DNA of 30,864 nt from Nitrospinae bacterium RIFCSPLOWO2_12_39_16 (GTDB lineage: Bacteria; Nitrospinota; Nitrospinia; UBA9942), in assembly GCA_001805005.1 (NCBI GenBank), contig MHDO01000056.1, forward strand, positions 1-30,864, read 5' to 3'. How positions within the stretch are numbered: position 1 is the first letter of the stretch; each line of letters opens with the position of its first letter. The notes beneath the pieces were generated by a model that had not been told where the DNA came from, did not search any database, and saw only the letters and a program-made list of their open reading frames with translations. Shown piece by piece: positions 14,651-22,394 of this stretch. Made by a program: the position numbers and the translations under genes.

Positions 14651-15523
14651 ATGAAAAATATTCTTGGAATAATCGGTTACCCCATCGGACATACACTCTC
14701 TCCACTAATTCACAATACAGCTATAAAACATATTGGGCTTGATTATATCTATCTGCCATTTGAGGTAAAAAAAGAAAATATAGCCCTTGCAATAGGAGGA
14801 TTAAAAGGGCTTGGAATAAAAGGAATAAATGTAACAATACCTCACAAAGAATCAGTAATTCCTTATTTGGAAACTCTGGATGATAATGCCAAATTTATCG
14901 GTGCTGTTAATACTATAAAACTTGAGGATGATAAAATTAAAGGATATAACACCGATGGCTTGGGCTTTTTAAAATCTCTCAAAATAGATGCAAAGGAAGA
15001 TGTTAAGGGAAAAAATATAATAATATTAGGTGCTGGCGGTTCTGCAAGGGCCATAGCAATTCAAATGGCTCTGGAGAAGGCCAATAGTGTGATAATAGCC
15101 AATAGGACAGTAGAGAGAGGCAAGAAACTGGCAGAATATATAAAGCTTAAAGTTCACGACCCATCCACTGGATGGGTGCCCCGAAAGCTCAAAGTTAAGG
15201 CAATAGCTTTAAACGATAGTTTATTAGTTGAATATTTTAGAGAGGCGGATATAATTATAAATGCAACATCTATAGGAATGAAAGATAACAACAACCCCTT
15301 ATTTCCGTATAATTACATATCAAATAAACATCTTGTATGTGATATAGTTTATAGGCCTATTGAAACTAATCTTTTAAAAGAGGCTTTATTGAGGGGGGCA
15401 AGAATTTTAAACGGACTTGGTATGCTCATCTATCAGGGGAGCCTCTCTTTCAAAATATGGACAGGGCATGAAATGCCTGTTGAGATTGTAAGAAAGACGC
15501 TAATGAAAGAACTAAAAAGTTAG
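14651..15523 (+). CDS. aroE: Shikimate dehydrogenase
   Basis: A 290-residue NADP-dependent enzyme that reduces 3-dehydroshikimate in the shikimate pathway. Motifs: GYPIGHTLSPLIHNTA (residues 9-24, shikimate site), GINVTIPHKE (catalytic Lys), NTDGLGF, GAGGSARAIA (dinucleotide loop), IANRTVERGKKLAE, IINATSIGM and GLGMLIYQGSLSFKIWTG near the end. It is slightly long for the family because of a 14-residue in-frame insertion right after LAEYIK (about residues 164-182). That insertion comes from a small palindrome flanked by a 13-nt near-direct repeat. It lies between the NADP-specificity strand and the next secondary element, a surface region, so the enzyme is probably active. No ribosome site is visible. 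Confidence 0.94.
   Translation: MKNILGIIGYPIGHTLSPLIHNTAIKHIGLDYIYLPFEVKKENIALAIGGLKGLGIKGINVTIPHKESVIPYLETLDDNAKFIGAVNTIKLEDDKIKGYNTDGLGFLKSLKIDAKEDVKGKNIIILGAGGSARAIAIQMALEKANSVIIANRTVERGKKLAEYIKLKVHDPSTGWVPRKLKVKAIALNDSLLVEYFREADIIINATSIGMKDNNNPLFPYNYISNKHLVCDIVYRPIETNLLKEALLRGARILNGLGMLIYQGSLSFKIWTGHEMPVEIVRKTLMKELKS
15142..15196. repeat. Short palindromic insertion with flanking direct repeats inside aroE
   Basis: AAAGCTTAAAGTT (15142-15154) and AAAGCTCAAAGTT (15184-15196) match at 12 of 13 positions. Between them lies an 8-bp perfect stem, ACCCATCC/GGATGGGT, with a 3-nt loop (15159-15177). The repeat period is 42 nt, exactly 14 codons, so the frame is kept. Confidence 0.75.
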
Positions 15524-15527
15524 TAAA

Positions 15528-15600
15528 TTGATGAGTTTATGAGTTTATATGTTTAGCCCTTAACTCTTCAACTCCTTAACTCACCAATTCATCAACTCAT
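15528..15600. repeat. Intergenic word-repeat hairpin, GATGAGTTT family
   Basis: The left half repeats GATGAGTTTATGAGTTTAT. The right half repeats AACTC words (TTAACTCACCAATTCATCAA, then CTCAT), so the halves are loosely complementary. The pilT ribosome site GGAGG (15602-15606) follows immediately. Confidence 0.65.
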
Positions 15601-15613
15601 TTGGAGGTTTATT

Positions 15614-16687
15614 ATGGCAAAGATTGATGCTTTTTTTAAGTTAATGGCTGAACAGGGTGCATCTGATTTACATCTTGTATCCGGACAGCAGCCCATATTA
15701 AGAATCCATGGCGAGATGGAAAGGGTAAAGTTTAAGACCCTTGATAATGATGAGCTTAAGGCAATGCTCTATGAAATAGCACCTGAAGATAAGGTAAAAA
15801 AATTTGAGGAAACGGGAGATATAGACTTTGGCTATGAGATACCGGGATTGGCAAGATACAGGGCAAACTTCTTTCAGCAGAAATATGGTGTGGCTGCAGT
15901 CTTCAGACAGATACCAAGCGATGTTCTAACTGCTGACCAGTTAGGATTACCGCCTGTTGTAAAAAAATTCGCTATGCTTCATAAAGGATTGGTATTGGTT
16001 ACAGGCCCTACAGGCAGTGGTAAATCTACAACATTGGCTGCAATGATGGATTTTGCCAACAAGAATAGAAAAGACCATATAATCACAGTTGAGGACCCGA
16101 TAGAATTTGTCCACAAGAGTCAGGGGTGTATTGTAAATCACAGAGAAATAGGTTTACATACTAAGTCTTTTGCCTCTGCATTAAGGGGTGCCCTTAGAGA
16201 AGACCCTGATATAGTCCTTGTAGGTGAAATGAGAGATTTAGAGACTATAGAATTGGCATTAACAGCGGCATCAACAGGCCATCTTGTATTTGGCACACTT
16301 CATACACAGAGTGCCGCAAAAACTGTGGACAGGGTCATAGATGTCTTCCCCTCAAGCCAGCAGCCACAAATAAGGACAACTCTATCAGAGTCACTAAAAG
16401 GTGTTGTTGCCCAGAATCTCTTTAAGAGGGTTGATAAAAAAGGGAGATGTGCAGCATTAGAAATATTGGTTGTCACACCTGCAGTTGGAAACCTAATAAG
16501 GGAAGAAAAGACATTTCAGATTCCTTCAGCTATTCAGACAGGTAAAAAATATGGAATGCAATCACTTGATGATGCTATACTTGATTTATTAAACAAGGGA
16601 TGGATTGGTGCAGAAGATGCCTATGATAAATGTATAGAGAAACAGAGATTTGTCCAGTTTCTCAAAAAGCCACCAGAGGACTTTTAA
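15614..16687 (+). CDS. pilT: Type IV pilus retraction ATPase PilT
   Basis: A 357-residue hexameric secretion-type ATPase that depolymerises pili for twitching and DNA uptake. The N-terminal PAS-like part (MAEQGASDLHLVSGQQPILRI) carries the family signature. Walker A is GPTGSGKST at residues 131-139. EDPIEFVH (Asp box), LVGEMRDLETIELALTAAST (Walker B) and GTLHTQSA (His box) follow. Near the C-terminus VGNLIREEKTFQI corresponds to the AIRNLIRE motif required for retraction by PilT. Length is typical. A GGAGG site is correctly spaced. It heads the pilus block, followed 52 nt later by a second PilT-like gene. Confidence 0.96.
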   Translation: MAKIDAFFKLMAEQGASDLHLVSGQQPILRIHGEMERVKFKTLDNDELKAMLYEIAPEDKVKKFEETGDIDFGYEIPGLARYRANFFQQKYGVAAVFRQIPSDVLTADQLGLPPVVKKFAMLHKGLVLVTGPTGSGKSTTLAAMMDFANKNRKDHIITVEDPIEFVHKSQGCIVNHREIGLHTKSFASALRGALREDPDIVLVGEMRDLETIELALTAASTGHLVFGTLHTQSAAKTVDRVIDVFPSSQQPQIRTTLSESLKGVVAQNLFKRVDKKGRCAALEILVVTPAVGNLIREEKTFQIPSAIQTGKKYGMQSLDDAILDLLNKGWIGAEDAYDKCIEKQRFVQFLKKPPEDF

Positions 16688-16706
16688 TAAAAATAAAGAC
16701 TTCTCT

Positions 16707-16724
16707 GCTACAGAGCTCTGTGGC
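16707..16724. repeat. Small palindrome of the CCACAG family
   Basis: GCTACAGAGCTCTGTGGC is an 18-nt near-perfect palindrome (one mismatched pair) in the pilT to second-ATPase gap. It looks like a collapsed version of the larger CCACAGAC hairpins. Confidence 0.55.
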
Positions 16725-16739
16725 TAAATAGGGGGTGTT

Positions 16740-17936
16740 ATGCGAAAACCTGAGATAGATTATATATTGACCACAATGCTTGAGACCCATGGCAATGTGT
16801 CTGATTTGAATATTACAGTAGATAAACCCCTTCAAGTAGAATCATCAGGGCAATTGACCCCCGTTCCAATTCAGCCTCCTCTTGAAAAGCTTACCCCCTT
16901 TCAAACCGAGATATTTGCACTAAATTTAATAAATCAGGACAGAAGACTCAGCGAAATCCTTATCAAAGAAGGCTCATGCGACTCATCCTATTTTCTGACA
17001 GGAAAGGCAAGATTCAGGGTAAATATATTTTCCCAGAGGAGACACTATTCTATTGTTCTGAGAAAACTTGAGACCCGTATCCCGACCATTGAGGATTTAA
17101 AACTTCCCCCTGCGTTTCATAAGATGGCAGAAGAGAAAAACGGCATTATTCTGATAACCGGTGCTACCGGCAGCGGGAAATCTACTTCTCTCGCTGCACT
17201 GCTTGATAAAGTAAACAATTCAAAATCTGTCCATGTTGTAACATTAGAAGACCCTGTAGAGTTTGTTCATCCCCATAAAAAGGCAACATTCAATCAAAGA
17301 GAGCTTGGCAATGATTTTGATTCTTTTGCTACAGGATTGAGGGCGGCATTAAGACAGGCTCCAAAGATTATACTTGTCGGTGAGATGAGAGACAGAGAAA
17401 CAGTAGAAATAGGACTATCTGCTGCAGAGACAGGGCATCTGGTTATGAGCACACTCCACACAGTAGATGCAGGACAGACAATAAACAGGATCCTTGGTAT
17501 GTTTGATAAAGATGAGGAAAAACAGATAAGAATAAGACTGGCTGATACAGTAAGATGGATAGTGTGCCAGAGGCTTCTTCCAAAGATTGGTGGTGGAAGG
17601 GTGGCAGCACTTGAAGTAATGGGGACGAATTTAAGAGTTAAAGATACAATACTCAATGGAGAATCGGAGGGAAAGACATTCTACGAGATTATAGATGCCA
17701 GTGAGGCTTTTGGCATGATGACATTTGACAGGTGTATATTGAATCTTTATAAAGATGGACTAATTACTGAAGAAACTGCTACTGCCTATGCCTCAAGAAA
17801 GGCTATTGTTGGCAGGGGTATAGACCAGATAAAAGCTGCAAAAGGTGAAAAGACCACAACTATTGAAGGACTTTCATTAGATGAAGATTATACCAAGGAG
17901 AGTGAATCTGCAAAATTCAGGGGGAAGAAAAAATAA
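16740..17936 (+). CDS. pilU: PilU-like accessory retraction ATPase
   Basis: A 398-residue second PilT-family ATPase. The N-terminal GNVSDLNITVDKPLQVESSG is the PilT-like domain. Walker A is GATGSGKST (residues 141-149), then LEDPVEFVH, LVGEMRDRETVEIGLSAAET and STLHTVDAG. It has no clear AIRNLIRE motif: the corresponding region reads VMGTNLRVKDTILNGESEGK, as in PilU-type accessory motors that boost PilT force. A charged tail of about 40 residues follows the fold (GEKTTTIEGLSLDEDYTKES), longer than in PilT. Start ATG 16740 has a GGGGG site. The PilU assignment rests on motif loss and position; a second PilT is the alternative. Confidence 0.82.
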   Translation: MRKPEIDYILTTMLETHGNVSDLNITVDKPLQVESSGQLTPVPIQPPLEKLTPFQTEIFALNLINQDRRLSEILIKEGSCDSSYFLTGKARFRVNIFSQRRHYSIVLRKLETRIPTIEDLKLPPAFHKMAEEKNGIILITGATGSGKSTSLAALLDKVNNSKSVHVVTLEDPVEFVHPHKKATFNQRELGNDFDSFATGLRAALRQAPKIILVGEMRDRETVEIGLSAAETGHLVMSTLHTVDAGQTINRILGMFDKDEEKQIRIRLADTVRWIVCQRLLPKIGGGRVAALEVMGTNLRVKDTILNGESEGKTFYEIIDASEAFGMMTFDRCILNLYKDGLITEETATAYASRKAIVGRGIDQIKAAKGEKTTTIEGLSLDEDYTKESESAKFRGKKK

Positions 17937-17939
17937 TTT

Positions 17940-18034
17940 CAGCCACTGACCTACACAGACTAAAAAAATAGCTCTTAAAAATAATTTAGTCTATGTTAAT
18001 CTGTTGTTATTATTAGTCAGTGAAAGTCTGTGGC
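17940..18034. repeat. Intergenic word-repeat hairpin, CCACTGAC/GTCTGTGG family
   Basis: Left arm AGCCACTGACCTACACAGAC faces right arm AGTCAGTGAAAGTCTGTGGC (18015-18034). The right arm is identical to that at 6721-6740, more than 11 kb away. The ribosome site of the next gene begins 4 nt after the hairpin. Confidence 0.8.
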
Positions 18035-18048
18035 TAATGGAGAGTAAA

Positions 18049-18699
18049 ATGGAAATAACATGTAATTCATGTAGTAAAAAAATAAATATACCAGATGATA
18101 AGGTGCCTCAGGGAAAGGTTTTCAGTATTACATGCCCACAGTGTAAAAATAAGATAAGCGTAGAACCTCTTGGCACATCAGGTGAAATACCATCAGTGGA
18201 AACAGCTAACCCCTCCCCTTCTGAACGGATTCAGCCTCCTGAAGATGAGGCAGGTCTTGATTTTACAGAAGAAGGACAAAAAACTGCCCTCATATGCGAT
18301 GATAAAAATAAAGATGTCATTAAATCATTTCTGAATGAGTTGAATTATAAAATCAGTATAGCATATTCAGGAGAAGATGCAGTAAACAGGATGAAATTTA
18401 CCATGTACGATATTATATTGCTGAATGAGGAATTTGATAACAGCTCACCTGAAAACAACTCTGTATTAAAGTATATTCAACCAATACCTATGACTACAAG
18501 GAGAAAGATATTCTTTGCCTTACTTGGCAAAAATTTTAGAACCTTTGACAATATGATGGCATTTGTAAAGAGTGCAAATTTAGTTATTAATATAAAAGAT
18601 CTTTCAAATTTAAAAAATATAATGAAGAAATCAGTAGCAGATAATGATAAGTTTTATAAGGTATTTAAGGAATCGTTGAGAGATGCAGGAAAAGTATGA
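18049..18699 (+). CDS. Zinc-ribbon protein with degenerate receiver domain
   Basis: A 216-residue soluble protein. The N-terminal zinc ribbon of the MJ0042/zinc_ribbon_5 type (ITCNSCSKKINIPDDKV, then FSITCPQCKNKISVEP) supplies two CxxC pairs. After a Pro/Ser-rich linker, residues 85-200 resemble a response-regulator receiver (TALICDDKNKDVIKSFLNEL, SIAYSGEDAVNRMKFTMYDI, ILLNEEF). The acidic DD pair is kept, but the phospho-acceptor Asp is replaced by Asn (ILLNE) and the KP motif is missing, so phosphorylation is unlikely. ATG 18049 is used because GGAGAG (18039-18044) precedes it; longer frames run into the repeat. It sits between the retraction ATPases and pilC, suggesting a scaffold or regulatory role in pilus control (inference). 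Confidence 0.75.
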   Translation: MEITCNSCSKKINIPDDKVPQGKVFSITCPQCKNKISVEPLGTSGEIPSVETANPSPSERIQPPEDEAGLDFTEEGQKTALICDDKNKDVIKSFLNELNYKISIAYSGEDAVNRMKFTMYDIILLNEEFDNSSPENNSVLKYIQPIPMTTRRKIFFALLGKNFRTFDNMMAFVKSANLVINIKDLSNLKNIMKKSVADNDKFYKVFKESLRDAGKV

Positions 18700-18704
18700 A
18701 CATA

Positions 18705-18765
18705 AATTGAATATTGAATAACCCTTAAAATCGTCAATCTTCAATAGTCAATCTTCAATCTTAAC
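18705..18765. repeat. Intergenic word repeats, TTGAAT/TTCAAT family
   Basis: TTGAATATTGAAT on the left faces iterated TCAATCTTCAATAGTCAATC words on the right. The ribosome site of the next gene (a run of six G, 18767-18772 region) follows directly. Confidence 0.6.
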
Positions 18766-18773
18766 GGGGGGTT

Positions 18774-19208
18774 ATGATTAATACATCTATCGTAGAAAGA
18801 TTTGCTGACGGACAGACAATAGTTACAGAGGGAATTATAAGCACAAAGGCATATATTATTTTGTCAGGACAGGTCAAGATATCTAAAAAAGTTGGCGAAA
18901 AGAATGTATCAATTGGAACCCTTAAGGAGGGTGATGTCTTTGGAGAAATGGGGTTATTCAGCAATTCCCCAAGGACAGCCAGTGTGATAGCTATAGGTGA
19001 TGTTAATGTTGGAATAATCGATAAAAAATATTTTGCTGAATTATTAAACAAGACACCTGCAGAACTAAAATTTATAGTCAATACTCTTGTAGACCGTCTC
19101 AGGATAACCACTGAAAAATTAGCAAAGGTTGCAATTCAATTTGAAAAGGTTAAAAGGACTATGGATGCTTTATCAGTTAAAACTGCAGAGGAAGAGGAGA
19201 AACGGTAA
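18774..19208 (+). CDS. Stand-alone cyclic-nucleotide-binding domain protein
   Basis: A 144-residue protein made almost wholly of one CRP/PKA-type cyclic-nucleotide-binding beta-roll: ADGQTIVTEGIISTKAYIIL, SGQVKISKK and the phosphate-binding cassette FGEMGLFSNSPRTASVIA, with the conserved Gly-Glu and Arg-Thr-Ala pattern typical of cAMP or cGMP binding. A helical tail (residues 100-135) replaces any DNA-binding domain, so it probably acts by protein contact rather than transcription. It sits inside the pilus block. A class III adenylate cyclase lies about 7 kb downstream, a possible source of its ligand (inference). Confidence 0.85.
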   Translation: MINTSIVERFADGQTIVTEGIISTKAYIILSGQVKISKKVGEKNVSIGTLKEGDVFGEMGLFSNSPRTASVIAIGDVNVGIIDKKYFAELLNKTPAELKFIVNTLVDRLRITTEKLAKVAIQFEKVKRTMDALSVKTAEEEEKR

Positions 19209-19305
19209 AGAATTGACAATTGAAAATTGACGATTGAATATTAAGGAAATTGACTATGAATATTGAAGGAATTTTTAAAATCTTCAATCTTCAATATTCA
19301 ATTCT
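19208..19305. repeat. Intergenic word-repeat hairpin, ATTGAAT/ATTCAAT family
   Basis: The left half iterates AATTGACAATTGAAAATTGA and GATTGAATATTAAGG. The right half reads ATCTTCAATCTTCAATATTC and pairs with it in several registers. It fills the gap before pilC, which has no other visible start signal. Confidence 0.7.
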
Positions 19306-19311
19306 GTAGTT

Positions 19312-20511
19312 ATGCAAACATTTGTATATAAAGTAAAGACAAAGGCGGGGGAACAAAGCGGAGAGGTAGAGGCTGAAAGTAAAGAGGCGGCTGAGGCTAT
19401 CTTCAGAAAACAAAAAATCCAGGTTTTATCATTAAAGAAAAAATCCAAAGAATTAAGCCTTGGCGGAGGCGGTCCTACAGAGAAAGATGTCGTTATATTT
19501 ACACGTCAGTTTGCAACAATGATTGAGGCAGGACTGCCGCTTGTTCAATGTCTCAGCATCCTTTCTTCCCAGACAGAGAATAAAAAATTTGCCAAGACAA
19601 TAGCTGATGTAAAATCGCGGGTTGAAAAAGGGGATACCTTCGCCGATGCCCTTAGAAAACACCCTAAAATATTTGATAACCTTTATTCTAATATGGTAGA
19701 GGCCGGTGAAGTTGGAGGAATACTTGATACAATCCTGAAAAGGCTTGCTGCCTACAATGAAAAGTCACTTGCACTTAAAGGAAAGGTTAAGTCTGCAATG
19801 GTCTATCCCGCTGCTATCGTATCAATTGCTGTTATTGTTATTGTATTCCTTATGATATTCGTTATACCATCTTTTGCCACAATGTTTGAAGGTGCAGGCG
19901 CCGCCCTCCCCCTTCCGACCCAGATAGTATTAAATCTCAGCTCATATACAAAAAAATATATCGTCTATGTAATACCGCTTGCAATTGCAGGTAGTTTCTT
20001 GTTTAAAAGGTTTTATGCAACTGAAAAGGGACAAGTGGTAGTTGACGGATTTATGCTAAAGGTTCCTGTATTCGGCTCGCTTATTCAGAAGGTAGCTGTC
20101 GCAAAATTCACAAGAACGATGGGGACACTCCTTGCCAGCGGCGTTCCGATTATACAGGGTTTGGATATCACTGCAAAAACAGCAGGAAATAAAATTATTG
20201 AAGGGGCAGTTCTCTCAATAATTGAAGAGATAAAACAGGGCAAAACCATTGCCGAACCGCTAGAGAAAAAGAAGATATTTCCTAATATGGTAGTTCAGAT
20301 GATTGGTGTGGGCGAAGCGGCAGGTGCATTGGATTCAATGTTAAATAAAATTGCAGATTTTTATGATGAAGAGGTAGATACTGCAGTAGAGGGTCTCACA
20401 TCCCTTTTAGAACCTGCATTAATGGCGTTTCTCGGCGTTACAGTCGGATTTATTGTCGTTGCCATGTATCTTCCAATATTTAAACTGGCAAGTATTGCCG
20501 GCGGCGGTTAA
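19312..20511 (+). CDS. pilC: Type IV pilus inner-membrane platform protein PilC
   Basis: A 399-residue GspF/PilC family protein, the membrane platform on which the extension and retraction ATPases act. The N-terminal region (FVYKVKTKAGEQSGEVEAES) is typical. Two GspF repeats follow, each beginning with the signature FTRQFATMIEAGLPLVQCLS (about residue 62) and FTRTMGTLLASGVPIIQGLD (about residue 265). Membrane spans include MVYPAAIVSIAVIVIVFLMI and a C-terminal ALMAFLGVTVGFIVVAMYLP. The full length is normal. The extension ATPase PilB and the pilins are not in the window, so the remaining pilus genes are elsewhere. Confidence 0.95.
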   Translation: MQTFVYKVKTKAGEQSGEVEAESKEAAEAIFRKQKIQVLSLKKKSKELSLGGGGPTEKDVVIFTRQFATMIEAGLPLVQCLSILSSQTENKKFAKTIADVKSRVEKGDTFADALRKHPKIFDNLYSNMVEAGEVGGILDTILKRLAAYNEKSLALKGKVKSAMVYPAAIVSIAVIVIVFLMIFVIPSFATMFEGAGAALPLPTQIVLNLSSYTKKYIVYVIPLAIAGSFLFKRFYATEKGQVVVDGFMLKVPVFGSLIQKVAVAKFTRTMGTLLASGVPIIQGLDITAKTAGNKIIEGAVLSIIEEIKQGKTIAEPLEKKKIFPNMVVQMIGVGEAAGALDSMLNKIADFYDEEVDTAVEGLTSLLEPALMAFLGVTVGFIVVAMYLPIFKLASIAGGG

Positions 20512-20512
20512 A

Positions 20513-20570
20513 AACAATGAGTGATGAGCAATAAGTAAGTAACGACTCTTATCGCTTATTGCTCATTGTT
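20513..20570. repeat. Intergenic inverted repeat, GAGCAATAAG family
   Basis: GAGCAATAAG (20526-20535) pairs perfectly with CTTATTGCTC (20555-20564). AACAATGAG (20513-20521) matches CTCATTGTT (20562-20570). The words AATGAG and GAGCAAT are iterated within the left arm. It lies between pilC and the kinase gene. Confidence 0.75.
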
Positions 20571-20580
20571 TATTTCTTAT

Positions 20581-22272
20581 ATGCACAGAGAACTCCTCTT
20601 TAAAATAAAATCCCTGATGGTTCTCAGGGTGGTTGTCATCTCTGTATTCCTTGGCACTATAATAATCTTACAAATAAGGTCAGGACAGCTTCCATTTATT
20701 CTTCCTGTTACAATTCTTATTGCAACTACATATCTCCTGACCATTATATACTCCATTCTCCTCATCTTAATAAAAAATCTGAAGTTTCTATGTTACCTTC
20801 AGCTCATAGGTGATTTATTAGTAGAGAGTAGTGTTATATATATAAGCGGCGGGATTGAAAGTCCGTTTCCATTCCTATATATCCTTTCCATTATAGCCTC
20901 CAGCATAATACTGTATAGAAAAGGGAGTTATATAATTGCATCTTTATCAAGTATCTTATACGGCACCCTTGTAAATCTGGAGTTCTACAATATATTACAT
21001 CCCCTTACATTTTATAGCAGTAGCACAACTATACCAACAATCGGTGAGGCTGTATTTTACACAGTATTTCTCAATATATCCGCCTTCTATTTAGTGGCAT
21101 TTCTGAGCAGCTACCTCTCAGAGAAATTAAAGAAAACAGGTGAAGAATTGGAAGAGAAGAGTGAAGACCTGCTACAGTTGAAGACATTTCACGAAAGTGT
21201 GGTGAAAAATATGGGGAGTGGTCTAATAACAGCCGACCTGAATGGAAGGATAATCTCATTCAATCTTGCTGCTGAAGGAATAACTGGGTATAAATTTGAT
21301 GAAGTAAGAGGCAGACACTCCTCTGACTTTTTCAATCTTCCTCTACTTGCGGATAATTTCAGCATATTAACAGATAATCCTATTCGCACAGAAGATATCT
21401 TCATAAGAAAGAATGGAAGAAAAATTCACCTCGGAATGAACATATCGCCTTTAAAGGACGATAAAAATAATATAAGGGGAATCATAGGTGTTTTTCAAGA
21501 TCTGACAATCATGAAGGAGATGAAAGAAAAGGTAATAAAAAGCGAAAAATTAGCTGCAATAGGAAGGATAGCATCAGGCATTGCCCATGAGATAAGGAAT
21601 CCACTTGCATCTATAAGCGGCTCAATTCAGGTATTAAAGAATGAGCTTTTCCATAAAACCAATGAACCTAACTCAAGAACAGGACAGGCTTTGAGGGACA
21701 CAAATATAAAACTCATGGACATTATCCTGAGAGAGACCGAGAGGCTTAACTCTATAATAACCCAATTCTTGCTTTATGCGTCACCTTATAAAAAGAACCT
21801 GCAGATGTGCAACATAAAAGAACTTATAACAGAAACAATAACGCTTTTGAAAAATAGTAAAGAATATCCTCCCAATCTAAATATTGAAATAATATCTAAA
21901 TATAACGGGATTACAATTAATGCAGATCCAAAGCAGATAAAACAGGTTATATGGAACCTTTGCCTCAACTCCATCCAGGCAATGAACAAAGACGGAAGAA
22001 TGACAATATCTGTCAATAAAAAAAATGGTAATTCATTTTATTATAAACCTGATGATGAAGCAGTAGAAATTATTATTAAAGATACAGGTGCAGGCATATC
22101 AGAAGCAGATTTGCAAAAGATATTTGATCCATTTTTTACCACAAAAGAAGAAGGAACAGGTTTGGGACTCTCTACAGTTCAAAAAATAATAGAGGGGCAT
22201 AACGGGAACATTAATATAGAAAGCAAAGAGAGATACGGAACAACAGTTAAAATAACCCTACCTGTGAGCTAA
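20581..22272 (+). CDS. PilS-like membrane sensor histidine kinase
   Basis: A 563-residue kinase. The N-terminal sensor has about six membrane spans (residues 5-180), including GGIESPFPFLYILSIIASSI, the signature of PilS-type sensors. A coiled coil (EKLKKTGEELEEKSEDLLQL) and a PAS domain follow (VVKNMGSGLITADLNGRIIS, with the GVFQDLTIMKEM end). The HisKA motif GRIASGIAHEIRNPLASISG contains the phospho-accepting His336. HATPase boxes: VIWNLCLNSIQAM (N), DTGAGIS (G1), FDPFFTTK (F) and GTGLGLSTVQKI (G2). All catalytic motifs look intact. No response regulator follows; PilR-type partners normally do. ATG 20581 is used because the longer frame enters the repeat. The position behind pilC supports a pilus-regulating role. 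Confidence 0.85.
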   Translation: MHRELLFKIKSLMVLRVVVISVFLGTIIILQIRSGQLPFILPVTILIATTYLLTIIYSILLILIKNLKFLCYLQLIGDLLVESSVIYISGGIESPFPFLYILSIIASSIILYRKGSYIIASLSSILYGTLVNLEFYNILHPLTFYSSSTTIPTIGEAVFYTVFLNISAFYLVAFLSSYLSEKLKKTGEELEEKSEDLLQLKTFHESVVKNMGSGLITADLNGRIISFNLAAEGITGYKFDEVRGRHSSDFFNLPLLADNFSILTDNPIRTEDIFIRKNGRKIHLGMNISPLKDDKNNIRGIIGVFQDLTIMKEMKEKVIKSEKLAAIGRIASGIAHEIRNPLASISGSIQVLKNELFHKTNEPNSRTGQALRDTNIKLMDIILRETERLNSIITQFLLYASPYKKNLQMCNIKELITETITLLKNSKEYPPNLNIEIISKYNGITINADPKQIKQVIWNLCLNSIQAMNKDGRMTISVNKKNGNSFYYKPDDEAVEIIIKDTGAGISEADLQKIFDPFFTTKEEGTGLGLSTVQKIIEGHNGNINIESKERYGTTVKITLPVS

Positions 22273-22327
22273 TATTTAGGGGAATTTTTATCTTTTTTCT
22301 TGTTCATTTTTTTATTAATTTTTCCCC

Positions 22328-22356
22328 TTGACATCCCAAATTTATTTTGATATTTT
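22328..22356 (+). promoter_or_regulatory. Promoter of the FecR and outer-membrane gene operon
   Basis: TTGACA (22328-22333), 17 nt, then TATTTT (22351-22356). The start would be near 22363, giving a 30-nt leader with a GAGGGGG ribosome site. Just upstream, AGGGGAA (22278-22284) and TTCCCCT (22322-22328) form an inverted pair around T-rich DNA, which could act as a weak terminator for the kinase gene. Confidence 0.6.
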
Positions 22357-22394
22357 TGGGCTAATCTTCAATATAACAGAGGGGGTTAATTGTG

